Position numbers and translations under genes: made by a program
Notes under the pieces: generated by a model
The model's database searches: none
Told to the model about the DNA's origin: nothing
Seen by the model: only the letters and a program-made list of their open reading frames with translations
From: Actinomycetes bacterium
GTDB lineage: Bacteria; Actinomycetota; Actinomycetes; S36-B12; UBA10799
Direction: 5' to 3'
DNA length: 28,900 bases
NCBI GenBank assembly: GCA_029779995.1
Contig: JAKOZM010000289.1
Span: 1 to 28,900 of the forward strand
Shown: positions 17,183 to 24,647 of the stretch, piece by piece
How positions within the stretch are numbered: position 1 is the first letter of the stretch
Layout of the letters: each line of letters begins with the position of its first letter

Positions 17183-18231
17183 GCTGTGCTCCACGGCATT
17201 GGTGGTGGCGGAGTGAAGGTGGCAGGCAGGGCGGCGGCGAGGACGGCGGTTGTCGCCAGCAGAGGTAGCGTCGGCCACGTCAACGGCACAGTGATCGTCC
17301 CGGTAGCGCTGAGCAGAACGGCGGCACCCGCCAGTACTCCGGTGCCGGCAGCCAACGTCTCCGGCCAGCGCCACGGATCGGGTCGATAGCGGGTGCGAGC
17401 CGTCCAGCGACCAGCGACCAGGATGCCGCCCACCGCCAGGGCCATCCCGATGACGAGCAGGGCCCAGCCCCAACCGCTGGCGCCGAGTACGGCGAACAGG
17501 CCAAGTGCGATGCCGACCAGGCCTGCCAGGACCAGCGTGGCCTGCAGCGCCCGTTCACCGGGACGCACCGCAGTGGTGCGACCGTACCCGCGGGTGTCCA
17601 TCGCGGCCGCCAGGTTGATCGCGTCATCCAGGGACGACTCCAGCACGGGAACCGCCGCCTCGGACATCGCGCGCAGCCCGCGCGTCGGCCGTCCCCGCAG
17701 GCGGCGGGCCTGCATGACGCGGCGGACATTGATCATGATGCGAGGGGCCAACGAGAGGGCCACCACTGCTGCCACCCCTACGTGATACAGCCCGGCGGGC
17801 AGCGCCTTCAGCAGTCGCACGGGACTGGCCAGGGAATTGGCAGCACCCACGCAGATGAGCAGCACAGCCAGTTGCGCGCCCTGAATGAACGCGATGGCCA
17901 CCATTTCAGCGGTCACGACACCCCCGATCGTCACCCCGGCCATCCATTCCGGCAGTCCGATGCTTGGCAGGGTGAACAGCGTCGTCGTCCCCACCCGCAG
18001 ACCGAAGACGATTCCGAAGAGGATCCGGATGACGATTGCGAACAGGGCCAGGCGCACAAAGACACTGAACGCCCGGGCCCACTGGGCCTGCGGCCGCCGG
18101 GCCATCACGACCAGGGTCGCGACAGCGGCGATGAGACCGAGCAGCAACGGATTTGTGGTTCTGGTGGCGGCCGCACCAAGCCCCAAGGCCCAGACCCACC
18201 AGGCCCCCGGATGCAGCCACCGCGAACTCAC
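17179..18231 (-). CDS. ecfT: ECF transporter transmembrane subunit EcfT (CbiQ family)
   Basis: A 350-residue membrane protein of the CbiQ/EcfT family that couples the ATPases to the S component. The two cytoplasmic coupling motifs are visible: ARRLRGRPTRG near residues 175-185 and the second, DTRGYGRT, near 212-219, following SSLDDAINLAAAM. Hydrophobic helices lie before and after these coupling helices. The C-terminal part (about 230-335) carries extra helices beyond the minimal EcfT core, ending in a Pro-rich tail. Its ATG (18229-18231) overlaps the stop of the upstream secreted protein gene by four bases and its stop overlaps the ATPase start, so the operon is tightly coupled. Confidence 0.92.
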   Translation of the reverse strand: MSSRWLHPGAWWVWALGLGAAATRTTNPLLLGLIAAVATLVVMARRPQAQWARAFSVFVRLALFAIVIRILFGIVFGLRVGTTTLFTLPSIGLPEWMAGVTIGGVVTAEMVAIAFIQGAQLAVLLICVGAANSLASPVRLLKALPAGLYHVGVAAVVALSLAPRIMINVRRVMQARRLRGRPTRGLRAMSEAAVPVLESSLDDAINLAAAMDTRGYGRTTAVRPGERALQATLVLAGLVGIALGLFAVLGASGWGWALLVIGMALAVGGILVAGRWTARTRYRPDPWRWPETLAAGTGVLAGAAVLLSATGTITVPLTWPTLPLLATTAVLAAALPATFTPPPPMPWSTA

Positions 18232-19049
18232 TCTCGCCCCCGCCTGGCGAGCAGGGCCAGTCCGAGTAGGGCCGCGATCATGGCGGCGCCGATCGCGGCG
18301 ATCCAGGCCGGCGTCTGGGGTGTCGAATCCTTCGGGGTGGCCGACTCCACGGCCAACGCCACGGGGGAGGGGGCGGTCGCGGTCGTCGTCGCCGAGGGCG
18401 ACGCGCTGGCTGGTGCGGTCGGGCTGGCAGAGGGACTGCTCGGATCGGCCAATTCAGGGATGGCCGGCGCTGGAACGACCGGTGCCACTGGTGTGGTCGC
18501 GGGCACGCTCGGTTTCGCCGAGGGGGGCTTGGGCGACGCCGAGCGAACCGACTGGCCAGGGCACTCCGTGGCGGGGAAGCCGGCGATGCCGCAGATCAAC
18601 CCGCTGCTGTGGAAACGCAGTTCGGCGACCTGCTGCAGCACCTGCAGACCCGTAGCGCTCTCGGGGGCGGTGAGGCACTGCACGGAAGTGGCTGGAGGAG
18701 TCTCACCCACCGGAGCGATACCCGCAGGGCCATAGTCGAGGACCAGCGCGACCCGTTTTTGACCCACCGGAGCGGCCGGCTGTCCGGGGCACAGTGCTTC
18801 ATAGGAACTGGCCGTACCCGGCGCGGTGGCCTGGGATCCGTCCTGCGGCGAGACGACGAACCGGTAGCCTTCGACGCCGGCGTCGGGCGGCACGCGGAAA
18901 CCCGAGCCGCGCGAGGAGTACGTCCACGTGTCACCCCCGACCCAGTAGGACCAGTACCGGTAGGTGGTCTCGGCCTGGGCGGCGCCCGGGAGCAGCGCGG
19001 GGGCCAGGAGCACCGCCACGCCGATCCCGAACGCCAGCCGTCGGATCAT
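18228..19049 (-). CDS. Secreted, membrane-anchored protein resembling the SCO2322 family
   Basis: A 273-residue exported protein. The signal peptide is residues 1-26 (cleavage after AQA). A folded domain (about 27-170) opens with TTYRYWSYWVGGDTWTYSS and has VEGYRFVVS and several Cys residues (CPG, VQCL, GLICG, TECPG). A Pro/Ser/Ala/Thr-rich stalk (about 172-240) follows, then one hydrophobic helix (about 246-266) and an Arg-rich stop-transfer end, so the domain is displayed outside the membrane on a stalk. The start resembles what I recall of SCO2322-type proteins found beside ECF genes in actinobacteria. It overlaps the preceding toroid gene and the following ecfT by four bases each, so a role as an extracellular partner of the vitamin transporter is likely but unproven. 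Confidence 0.72.
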   Translation of the reverse strand: MIRRLAFGIGVAVLLAPALLPGAAQAETTYRYWSYWVGGDTWTYSSRGSGFRVPPDAGVEGYRFVVSPQDGSQATAPGTASSYEALCPGQPAAPVGQKRVALVLDYGPAGIAPVGETPPATSVQCLTAPESATGLQVLQQVAELRFHSSGLICGIAGFPATECPGQSVRSASPKPPSAKPSVPATTPVAPVVPAPAIPELADPSSPSASPTAPASASPSATTTATAPSPVALAVESATPKDSTPQTPAWIAAIGAAMIAALLGLALLARRGRE

Positions 19050-20083
19050 CGCTTGGTCGCCGCCAACCGTTTCACGAGGTTCATGTCACCGAAGTCTTTC
19101 GGATTCTCGCCTGTGGCGTTGGCCAGCAGGATCAACAGCGCCAGAGAGCCCGGCGCGTCATCCCCGGCGCCTGAGATCCACGAATCCGCGTCCTTCTTGA
19201 GGAATCTCACGGTCGTCTGGACGGCCTTGCGACCGGATCCAGCGTTTGCCAGGGCCAGCGCAGCCGAGGCAGTGCCGGCGTAGTCCGTACCGGGGTACCC
19301 CCCGCCGTAGGGCAGAGCGCCATCGAGTTTCTGCAGGCGTTTGTGGAGGTAGCCCAGAGCGGCTCCGTCCGCGCTTGCCTTGTCGTTGGCCTTTCCCGAG
19401 CACTTCAGAGACGGTGCCGATGGCCGGATGCGCACTGGTGCCGGCAGCGTCATACCGCCGCCCAGCCACAGGGCCGCCTGTGCGGTGGCCCCGTCATTGG
19501 GTGCCGGCAGGCTGGTGTCGAATTGCATCGCACCTCGCTTGGCCTTGGGCGCCGCGCAGCGCAACTGCACCTCGCGCAGGTAGGACTGCTGTGGTGAGCG
19601 GGTCACCAGGCTCATCGCAGCGATGGCCAGAGCCGTGGAGGCCGTGTCGGAGGTGGCGCCGGCTTCGGGGAAGTAGGCGAAGCCATTGTCCGGGTTCTGC
19701 TTGGTGGCGATCCAGCGGGCGGCCCGCTTGGCCTGTTTGCGGTTGCCGGTCTGCGCCAGAGCGGCAACCGCGAGTGCGGTGCCGTTGAGTTCCTGACCCG
19801 TCAGGTTCGCTGCGTCGGCCGGCTGGCAGGGCACCGACAGGTCGGTGCGGTACTCCATGAAGCCGCCGTCAGCACACTGCTGCTTCTTCAACCAGCGCAC
19901 GGCATCGCCGGGCACCTTCTGACCGGCGGCAGTCAACGCCAGGATCGACAGCGACTGCCGGTACACGCCGTCGTAGGTGGGGTCGCCGGCGCCGTACAGG
20001 CCGGAGTCGGCAGCTTGGGCCGGGACGGCTGACAGTAGAACTCCGCCAGCGGCGGCTATTGTCACGAGGGATTTGATGAACAC
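19046..20083 (-). CDS. Secreted alpha/alpha-toroid repeat protein (prenyltransferase/squalene-oxidase-like), candidate B12-binding protein
   Basis: A 345-residue exported protein; signal peptide residues 1-24 (cleavage after AQA). Repeated helical units carry the QxxDGGF-type turns typical of terpenoid-cyclase/prenyltransferase toroids: QQCADGGFMEY, KQNPDNGFAYFPEAG, then SDTASTALAIAAM and YAGTASAALALANAG, repeating at roughly 60-90 residue spacing. The catalytic acid motifs of cyclases are not seen, so it is probably a binding protein. It is the first gene after a cobalamin riboswitch and runs into ECF transporter genes. Animal intrinsic factor and transcobalamin use the same alpha6/alpha6 toroid to bind B12, which makes cobalamin capture the leading idea. 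The GTG start at 20083 has AAGGAG six bases upstream. Confidence 0.8.
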   Translation of the reverse strand: MFIKSLVTIAAAGGVLLSAVPAQAADSGLYGAGDPTYDGVYRQSLSILALTAAGQKVPGDAVRWLKKQQCADGGFMEYRTDLSVPCQPADAANLTGQELNGTALAVAALAQTGNRKQAKRAARWIATKQNPDNGFAYFPEAGATSDTASTALAIAAMSLVTRSPQQSYLREVQLRCAAPKAKRGAMQFDTSLPAPNDGATAQAALWLGGGMTLPAPVRIRPSAPSLKCSGKANDKASADGAALGYLHKRLQKLDGALPYGGGYPGTDYAGTASAALALANAGSGRKAVQTTVRFLKKDADSWISGAGDDAPGSLALLILLANATGENPKDFGDMNLVKRLAATKR

Positions 20084-20128
20084 GCGTTGCTCCTTAACAG
20101 CGGTCGCAACGACCGTCAGGCACGCGTG
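20081..20128 (-). promoter_or_regulatory. Candidate expression platform masking the ribosome site and GTG start
   Basis: In the minus-strand RNA, CACGCGU (20128-20122) is fully complementary to ACGCGUG (20087-20081), which contains the GTG start codon. Between them sit a perfect hairpin CGGUCG-UUG-CGACCG (20115-20101) and the AAGGAG ribosome site (20095-20090). Folding this way would close off translation start. This is drawn by eye, not computed. Confidence 0.4.
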
Positions 20129-20171
20129 AACGTGACCGGGCCGTCTGTAACCTCGACAGAAATCGGGCCGT

Positions 20172-20285
20172 TTCCGTAGATGCCAGGTGCTCCGACTGTG
20201 ACGGTTGCGGGTCAGTGCCGGGTTTCCACCGGTCTTCCCCTGGACTCATCCGGTAACGCGCCTCCAGTTAAGCAGGTTCCCTCAC
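20172..20285 (-). promoter_or_regulatory. Cobalamin (B12) riboswitch
   Basis: On the minus strand the leader of the toroid-ECF operon carries the conserved cobalamin-riboswitch core: GGGGAAGACCGGTGGAAACC (20240-20221), then the B12-box-like ACCCGCAACCGT (20212-20201) in its actinobacterial form, then GGAGCACCTGGC (20193-20182). A CTGGA/TCCAG pairing encloses the upstream part. The gene start is about 100 bases downstream, leaving room for an expression platform. The outer limits given are approximate. The class is well known to repress B12 uptake or synthesis genes when adenosyl- or other cobalamin binds. Confidence 0.87.
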
Positions 20286-20335
20286 GTCTGTGTGACAGCG
20301 GTGTCCGTGATCTTGCTGCGGGTGGCGCGGAACCC

Positions 20336-20653
20336 TCAGTCGTCGGTCAGATTCCTCATGGCATTCAGGGCGGTGACGGCCATCTTGTGTTTGGTCTTGG
20401 CGGCCTCGAGTTTCGCGCTGATCTCGTCCACGTCGGCTCGGGCTGCCGAGACAGCAGCCTCCGTGCGCTGACGCACGAAGCCGGCATGGTCGGCGATCGG
20501 GCGGGTGAGGGTGTCCACCGTCTTGTCGCCGGTCTCGACGAGGCGCAACTTCGTTTGGGCGCCGCTCAGATCCGCTTCGAGTTCATCCACATCGGCCTTG
20601 GTCTTGGACACTGCCGCTTGAGCCCTGCTCAGGGCACTACTGGTGATCCCCAT
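20336..20653 (-). CDS. Small coiled-coil protein of unknown function
   Basis: A 105-residue protein I do not recognise. It is almost entirely charged and Ala-rich with heptad-like spacing (two long helices, about 8-40 and 62-95, split by a short segment with LTRPIADHAG), so it probably forms a helical hairpin or coiled coil. It has no signal peptide, membrane helix or Cys. The ATG is at 20651-20653. It sits between the 59-aa gene upstream and the riboswitch downstream on the same strand, so it is probably the last gene of the aldo/keto reductase unit. Confidence 0.65.
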   Translation of the reverse strand: MGITSSALSRAQAAVSKTKADVDELEADLSGAQTKLRLVETGDKTVDTLTRPIADHAGFVRQRTEAAVSAARADVDEISAKLEAAKTKHKMAVTALNAMRNLTDD

Positions 20654-20675
20654 GACGCCATGATCTCACCGGCTT

Positions 20676-20855
20676 TCAGGCGGGTTGCAGGCTCATGGGT
20701 CCGTAGACGACGCGTCCCTCCTGGAAGAGCGAAACGCTCTCCACCCCGCCAGCGAGCAGATCCCGCCACACCTCACCCAGCCAGGTCTCCGCATCCGCCT
20801 GGGAGGGGAAGGTGGCCGAGGTCTCGCCCGTGGAGTAGATCCAGCGCCACGTCAC
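20676..20855 (-). CDS. Conserved-looking 59-aa actinobacterial protein
   Basis: A short gene of 59 codons translated by hand from the GTG at 20853-20855 to the TGA at 20676-20678. The product begins VTWRWIYSTGE, has an amphipathic helix (DAETWLGEVWRDLLAGGV), then a strand pair SVSLFQEGRVVYGPMSL. The pattern of an FPSQADAETWLGE helix followed by VxLxxxGRxVYGPMSL resembles small conserved hypothetical proteins I recall from actinobacteria. The GTG overlaps the stop of the aldo/keto reductase (GTGA, 20852-20855), strongly supporting translation by coupling. Function unknown. Confidence 0.72.
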   Translation of the reverse strand: MTWRWIYSTGETSATFPSQADAETWLGEVWRDLLAGGVESVSLFQEGRVVYGPMSLQPA

Positions 20856-21850
20856 GGGCGCTCCTGCGGGGATCGGGTGAAGCTCGGATCGCGCGTGACG
20901 ACGTCACCGAGCGCCTCGTCGATGGCCGCCATGGTGTCCGCATCGAGGCGAACCCCGCTGGCCTTGACGTTGTCGGCGATCTGCTCCGGGCGGGTGGCTC
21001 CGATGATCGCCGCGCTGACATTCGGATTCTGCAGGACCCAGGCCAACGCCAATTGCGCCATGTTCATCCCGTTCTCGGCAGCGATTGGCTCCAAAGCAGC
21101 CACGGCGGTCAGGATCTCGTCGCTGAGCAGGCGTTTGATGAAACTGGACCCCTGGGTGTCGGTGGCGCGAGAGCCCTCCGGCGGTGGTTGGCCGGGCTTG
21201 TACTTGCCGCTGAGCACCCCTTGCGCCATGGGCGACCAGACGATCTGCCCGATGCCGTGAGTCTCACAGGTCGGCACCACTTCACCTTCGATGACCCGCC
21301 ACAGCATGCTGTACTGCGGCTGGTTGCTCACGATCCGGTCGAAACCCATCTCGGCGGCGAGGTCCACGGCCGCCTGGATCTCCTCGGCGCGCCACTCCGA
21401 CACGCCCACGTAGAGAACCTTGCCCTGCCGAACGAGGTCGTCGAACGCCCGCAAAGTCTCCTCCAGCGGCGTCGCATAGTCGTATCGGTGGGCCTGGTAG
21501 AGGTCGATGTAGTCGACGCCGAGGCGGCGCAGGGAGCCATTGCAGCTCTCCATGATGTGCTTTCGGGACAACCCGCGATCGTTGCGGCCCGGACCGGTGG
21601 GCCAGTAGACCTTCGTGAAGATCTCCAGGCCCTCGCGCCGCTGGCCGTGCAGGGCTTTGCCCATCACCTCTTCGGCCTTGGTCGCCGCGTAGACGTCGGC
21701 GGTGTCGAAGGTGGTTATGCCAGCGTCGAGGGCGGCGTGCACGCACTCCACAGCGCGGTCCTCCTCGATCTGATTGGCATGGGTGATCCAGTTGCCGTAA
21801 GCCATCTCGCTGACCAGTAGGCCGCTGTTGCCGAGGTGCCGATGCTCCAT
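20852..21850 (-). CDS. Aldo/keto reductase (YghZ / K+ channel beta-subunit-like)
   Basis: A 332-residue NADPH-dependent oxidoreductase with a TIM-barrel fold. The catalytic tetrad is visible: Asp49 and Tyr54 in FDTADVY, Lys80 in IFTKVYW, His121 in QAHRYD. C-terminal cofactor motifs (WSPMAQGVLSGKY and PNVSAAIIGATRPEQI) fit the Kvbeta/YghZ branch, which reduces methylglyoxal-like or other small carbonyls. The ATG at 21848-21850 has AAAGGA upstream. The stop overlaps the 59-aa gene. Substrate cannot be told from sequence. Confidence 0.94.
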   Translation of the reverse strand: MEHRHLGNSGLLVSEMAYGNWITHANQIEEDRAVECVHAALDAGITTFDTADVYAATKAEEVMGKALHGQRREGLEIFTKVYWPTGPGRNDRGLSRKHIMESCNGSLRRLGVDYIDLYQAHRYDYATPLEETLRAFDDLVRQGKVLYVGVSEWRAEEIQAAVDLAAEMGFDRIVSNQPQYSMLWRVIEGEVVPTCETHGIGQIVWSPMAQGVLSGKYKPGQPPPEGSRATDTQGSSFIKRLLSDEILTAVAALEPIAAENGMNMAQLALAWVLQNPNVSAAIIGATRPEQIADNVKASGVRLDADTMAAIDEALGDVVTRDPSFTRSPQERP

Positions 21851-21899
21851 GCGGGGGTCCTTTCGTTCGCGGCGGTACTGGTACCCGCCGCCCGTGCCC

Positions 21900-22508
21900 C
21901 TAGGCCTTCTTCTTGGGCTGTACCGGCTTGCCGCCTGCCTTGACCTTAGGCGGTGGTAGCCGCAGCCGCCGGATCTGCAGCGCCCGCATCCCTGCGTAGA
22001 ACATGGTGCCCTTGCGTTCAGCGGGGTCCGGGAAGGCGACGGCCAGCTGCTTGCGAAGGCGCAGCAGCAGGATGGTCATGTCCACCACAAGCAGTAGCAG
22101 CATGAGGAACCAGACGTAAGACACGATGGTCTGCACCGTGGAATTGCGGAAAAGGCCCACCAGGAGCACTACGACGGCCAACGGGATGAAGAACTCACCG
22201 AGCGTCCAGCGGCTGTCCACGTAGTCGCGCACGAACTTGCGCACCGGTCCCGCGTCGCGAGCCGGGAGAGCTCGCTCATCCCCGGCCATCAGCGCTGCTC
22301 GGGCCTCGTTGCGCTGGTCGCGGGCCTGCTCGCGCTCGATCTTGCGGCGAGCTTTGGGGTCGGTGGGACCCTTCAACGCCCGCTTGCGGGCCTCCTCAGC
22401 CTCCTTGCGCGTGGGCGTCGGGCGACCCTTGCCCACCGGGGCGCCATCGCTATCTGTCTGCGGTGGTGGCGCGGGGGCTTGCGCGTCCTTCTTGCCCAGT
22501 CCGAACAT
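21900..22508 (-). CDS. DUF3043 membrane protein
   Basis: A 202-residue actinobacterial membrane protein of the DUF3043 family, function unknown. The N-terminal half is cytosolic and charged: a Pro-rich stretch, then GKGRPTPTRKEAEEARKR and a long basic helix through the Arg/Glu/Gln-rich REQARDQRNEARAAL. Two hydrophobic helices (about 118-137 and 142-163) follow, then a basic tail with a Lys-rich end. The ATG at 22506-22508 begins MFGLGKK, typical for the family. TACAGT (22519-22514) ends six bases before the ATG, fitting a -10 box for a leaderless transcript. It is divergent from pspA, sharing an 88-base intergenic region. Confidence 0.88.
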   Translation of the reverse strand: MFGLGKKDAQAPAPPPQTDSDGAPVGKGRPTPTRKEAEEARKRALKGPTDPKARRKIEREQARDQRNEARAALMAGDERALPARDAGPVRKFVRDYVDSRWTLGEFFIPLAVVVLLVGLFRNSTVQTIVSYVWFLMLLLLVVDMTILLLRLRKQLAVAFPDPAERKGTMFYAGMRALQIRRLRLPPPKVKAGGKPVQPKKKA

Positions 22509-22596
22509 GCAAGCACTGTACGACGCGTGCGCTGCGTCGCGATTACCCCCTAGGCTTGCGTTGACGAGCGTTTTCCACCGAAAGGACGATACGCGC

Positions 22597-23376
22597 ATGG
22601 GGATGTGGCAGCGGTTCACGATGATCTTCAAGTCGAAGGCGAACAAGGCGCTGGATCGCGCCGAGGATCCGCGCGAGACCCTCGACTACTCCTACGAGAA
22701 GCAGTTGGAGTTGCTGCAAAAGGTTCGCCGGGGTGTCGCTGACGTCGCGACCTCGCGCAAACGCCTGGAACTGCAGATCGGCCAGTTGGACCAGCAGTCG
22801 GCCAAGCTCGAGTCGCAGGCCAAGGCGGCACTGTCGCAGGGCCGCGAGGACCTGGCGCGGGAAGCGTTGACCCGGCGCAGTGCGCTGACAGTCCAGCTGC
22901 AGGATCTGCACGCTCAGTTGGCTGGGCTGCAGGACCAGGAGGAGAAGCTCACCCAGGCGTCGCAGAGGTTGCAGGCCAAGGTCGAGTCCTTCCGCACCAA
23001 GAAGGAGACCATCAAGGCGACGTACTCCGCAGCCGAGGCCCAGACGAAGATCAACGAGGCTTTCTCCGGCATCTCGGAGGAGCTCGGGGATGTGGGGCTG
23101 GCCATCCAACGGGCTGAGGACAAGACCCAGGCCATGCAGGCGCGTGCTGGCGCGATCGACGAACTGCTCGCTTCCGGGGCCCTCGACGATGCCACCGGCA
23201 CGACCAAGGATTCCATCACCGCGGAGCTGGAGCGGATGTCCAGCAACAGCGAGGTGGAGGACACGTTGGCTGCCATGAAGGCCGAGATCGGCGGCGGCAC
23301 GGCCAGTCCCGCAGTGGAGGCGGCAGGTGCACCGGCCGTGGAGGCCCCCGCCCCCAAGCCGGCCCAGGAGTCCTGA
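22597..23376 (+). CDS. pspA: PspA/IM30 family envelope-stress protein
   Basis: A 259-residue ESCRT-III-like protein that coats and protects the inner face of the cytoplasmic membrane under stress. It has the usual short amphipathic N-terminus (MGMWQRFTMIFKSKANKALD), then long coiled-coil helices (about 25-225) with the DPRETLDYSYEKQLELLQKV start, and an Ala/Pro-rich C-terminal tail. The ATG at 22597 has GAAAGGA upstream; the frame is open back to 22237 but overlaps DUF3043 on the other strand. The stop overlaps the pspAA start by one base (TGATG). Homologues in mycobacteria and corynebacteria are controlled by ClgR; I could not identify a ClgR site with confidence. Confidence 0.94.
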   Translation: MGMWQRFTMIFKSKANKALDRAEDPRETLDYSYEKQLELLQKVRRGVADVATSRKRLELQIGQLDQQSAKLESQAKAALSQGREDLAREALTRRSALTVQLQDLHAQLAGLQDQEEKLTQASQRLQAKVESFRTKKETIKATYSAAEAQTKINEAFSGISEELGDVGLAIQRAEDKTQAMQARAGAIDELLASGALDDATGTTKDSITAELERMSSNSEVEDTLAAMKAEIGGGTASPAVEAAGAPAVEAPAPKPAQES

Positions 23377-23648
23377 TGATCGTTCGCATCATGGGGGAGG
23401 GTCAGTACCGCGTCGATGATGTCGTGATCGAACGGCTCAATGAACTCGACGATGCCCTCGAGGAGGCACTGGCCGACGAGGCGGCCTTCCCCGCGGCACT
23501 GTCGGCGTTGCTCAGCGCCGTTCGCATGGAAGGTGAGCAGTTGGCCGATGATGAGCTGGTCACGTCCGACGTGGTGCTGCCGTCGGGGGATGCGACTGTT
23601 GACGAGGTGCGGGCACTACTGACCGATGAGGGTCTGATTCCCGACTGA
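23376..23648 (+). CDS. pspAA: PspA-associated protein PspAA
   Basis: A 90-residue soluble protein matching the PspAA domain that accompanies PspA in actinobacteria and other groups. Characteristic stretches are MIVRIMGEGQYRVDD at the start, LNELDDALEEAL in the middle and VRALLTDEGLIPD at the end. It probably binds PspA and tunes its membrane or regulatory function. The ATG overlaps the last base of pspA, so the two are coupled. A gap of 103 bases follows before htpX. Confidence 0.9.
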   Translation: MIVRIMGEGQYRVDDVVIERLNELDDALEEALADEAAFPAALSALLSAVRMEGEQLADDELVTSDVVLPSGDATVDEVRALLTDEGLIPD

Positions 23649-23751
23649 GGAGCACACGGGAACCAGTTTCCTTACCGACTGTTAACGCCGATTCCGCAGA
23701 GGGCGAACTGGCAGGCACTAGTCGTTGTCGTAACCGTGGGAGACTTGAGTC

Positions 23752-24645
23752 ATGAAGTCGCGGTACGCATCGGACGCAGGTCTGACAGCTCGCATGACAG
23801 GCACTATGTTCATGCTGGGTCTGCTGTACGTCGTTTTCATCGGTCTGCTGATCGCCGTCGGGCTGAATGCGGGTTTCGTCCTCATCCTGGCGATCGGACT
23901 CCTGTTCGCGCAGTGGTACTTCTCCGACACGGTCGCACTGCACTCCATGGGCGCCCGTGAGGTCACCCCGGATCAGGCACCGCAGTTGCACGGCGTCATC
24001 GACAGGCTGTGTGCCATGGCCGACATGCCCAAGCCACGGGTGGCCATCGCCGACACCGACATGCCTAACGCCTTTGCCACGGGGCGTAGCCCGAATCGCT
24101 CGGTGGTGTGTGTCACCACCGGCCTGCTGCGCCGCCTCGATGAGGAAGAACTCGAAGGGGTTCTGTCGCACGAACTCTCCCATGTCGCCCACCGCGACGT
24201 CCTGGTCATGACGCTTGCCAGCGTCTCGGGTGTGGCGGCAGGGTTCCTGACCCGATTCGCCTTGTGGGGCGGCCTGAGCCGGGGTCGAGACCAGAACACG
24301 GCGCTGATGGGCGTGCTCGTCCTCGCCGTCTCGGCGCTGGTCTATGCGGTCTCCTTCGTCCTGACCCGCACGCTGTCGCGATATCGCGAACTGTCAGCTG
24401 ATCGGGCCGGCGCCCTGCTGACGGGCCGGCCCAGTGCCCTGGCCAGCGCCCTGCAGAAGGTCACTGGGGAGATGGCCGCGATCCCGACCCGCGACCTGCG
24501 CCAGGCTGAGCCCCTGAACGCCTTCTTCTTCGCCCCCGCGTTCACGAACCGGAAGAGTCTCGCCAGCCTCTTCGCGAGCCATCCCCCGCTGGAGAAACGC
24601 CTGGAGCAGCTCGCAAAGATCTCCACCCAACTCGGAAGCAACTGA
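23752..24645 (+). CDS. htpX: M48 family membrane zinc metalloprotease HtpX
   Basis: A 297-residue membrane protease that degrades damaged membrane proteins. Two N-terminal helices (about 18-37 and 41-57) precede the zinc site HELSH (His140, Glu141, His144) with the third ligand Glu213 in YRELSADRAG. A further hydrophobic pair lies at about 152-172 and 184-205. The C-terminus ends with the usual SHPPLEKRLEQL motif. The ATG at 23752 has GGGAG about eight bases upstream. It lies between pspAA and pspAB, the arrangement known from actinobacteria, and serves the same membrane-stress response. Confidence 0.96.
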   Translation: MKSRYASDAGLTARMTGTMFMLGLLYVVFIGLLIAVGLNAGFVLILAIGLLFAQWYFSDTVALHSMGAREVTPDQAPQLHGVIDRLCAMADMPKPRVAIADTDMPNAFATGRSPNRSVVCVTTGLLRRLDEEELEGVLSHELSHVAHRDVLVMTLASVSGVAAGFLTRFALWGGLSRGRDQNTALMGVLVLAVSALVYAVSFVLTRTLSRYRELSADRAGALLTGRPSALASALQKVTGEMAAIPTRDLRQAEPLNAFFFAPAFTNRKSLASLFASHPPLEKRLEQLAKISTQLGSN

Positions 24646-24647
24646 CG

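Noticed and set aside
20180..21820. A 546-codon open frame on the plus strand across the riboswitch, the 59-aa gene and the aldo/keto reductase
   Set aside because: It runs antisense to a well supported enzyme and a conserved riboswitch, with shadow-frame composition.
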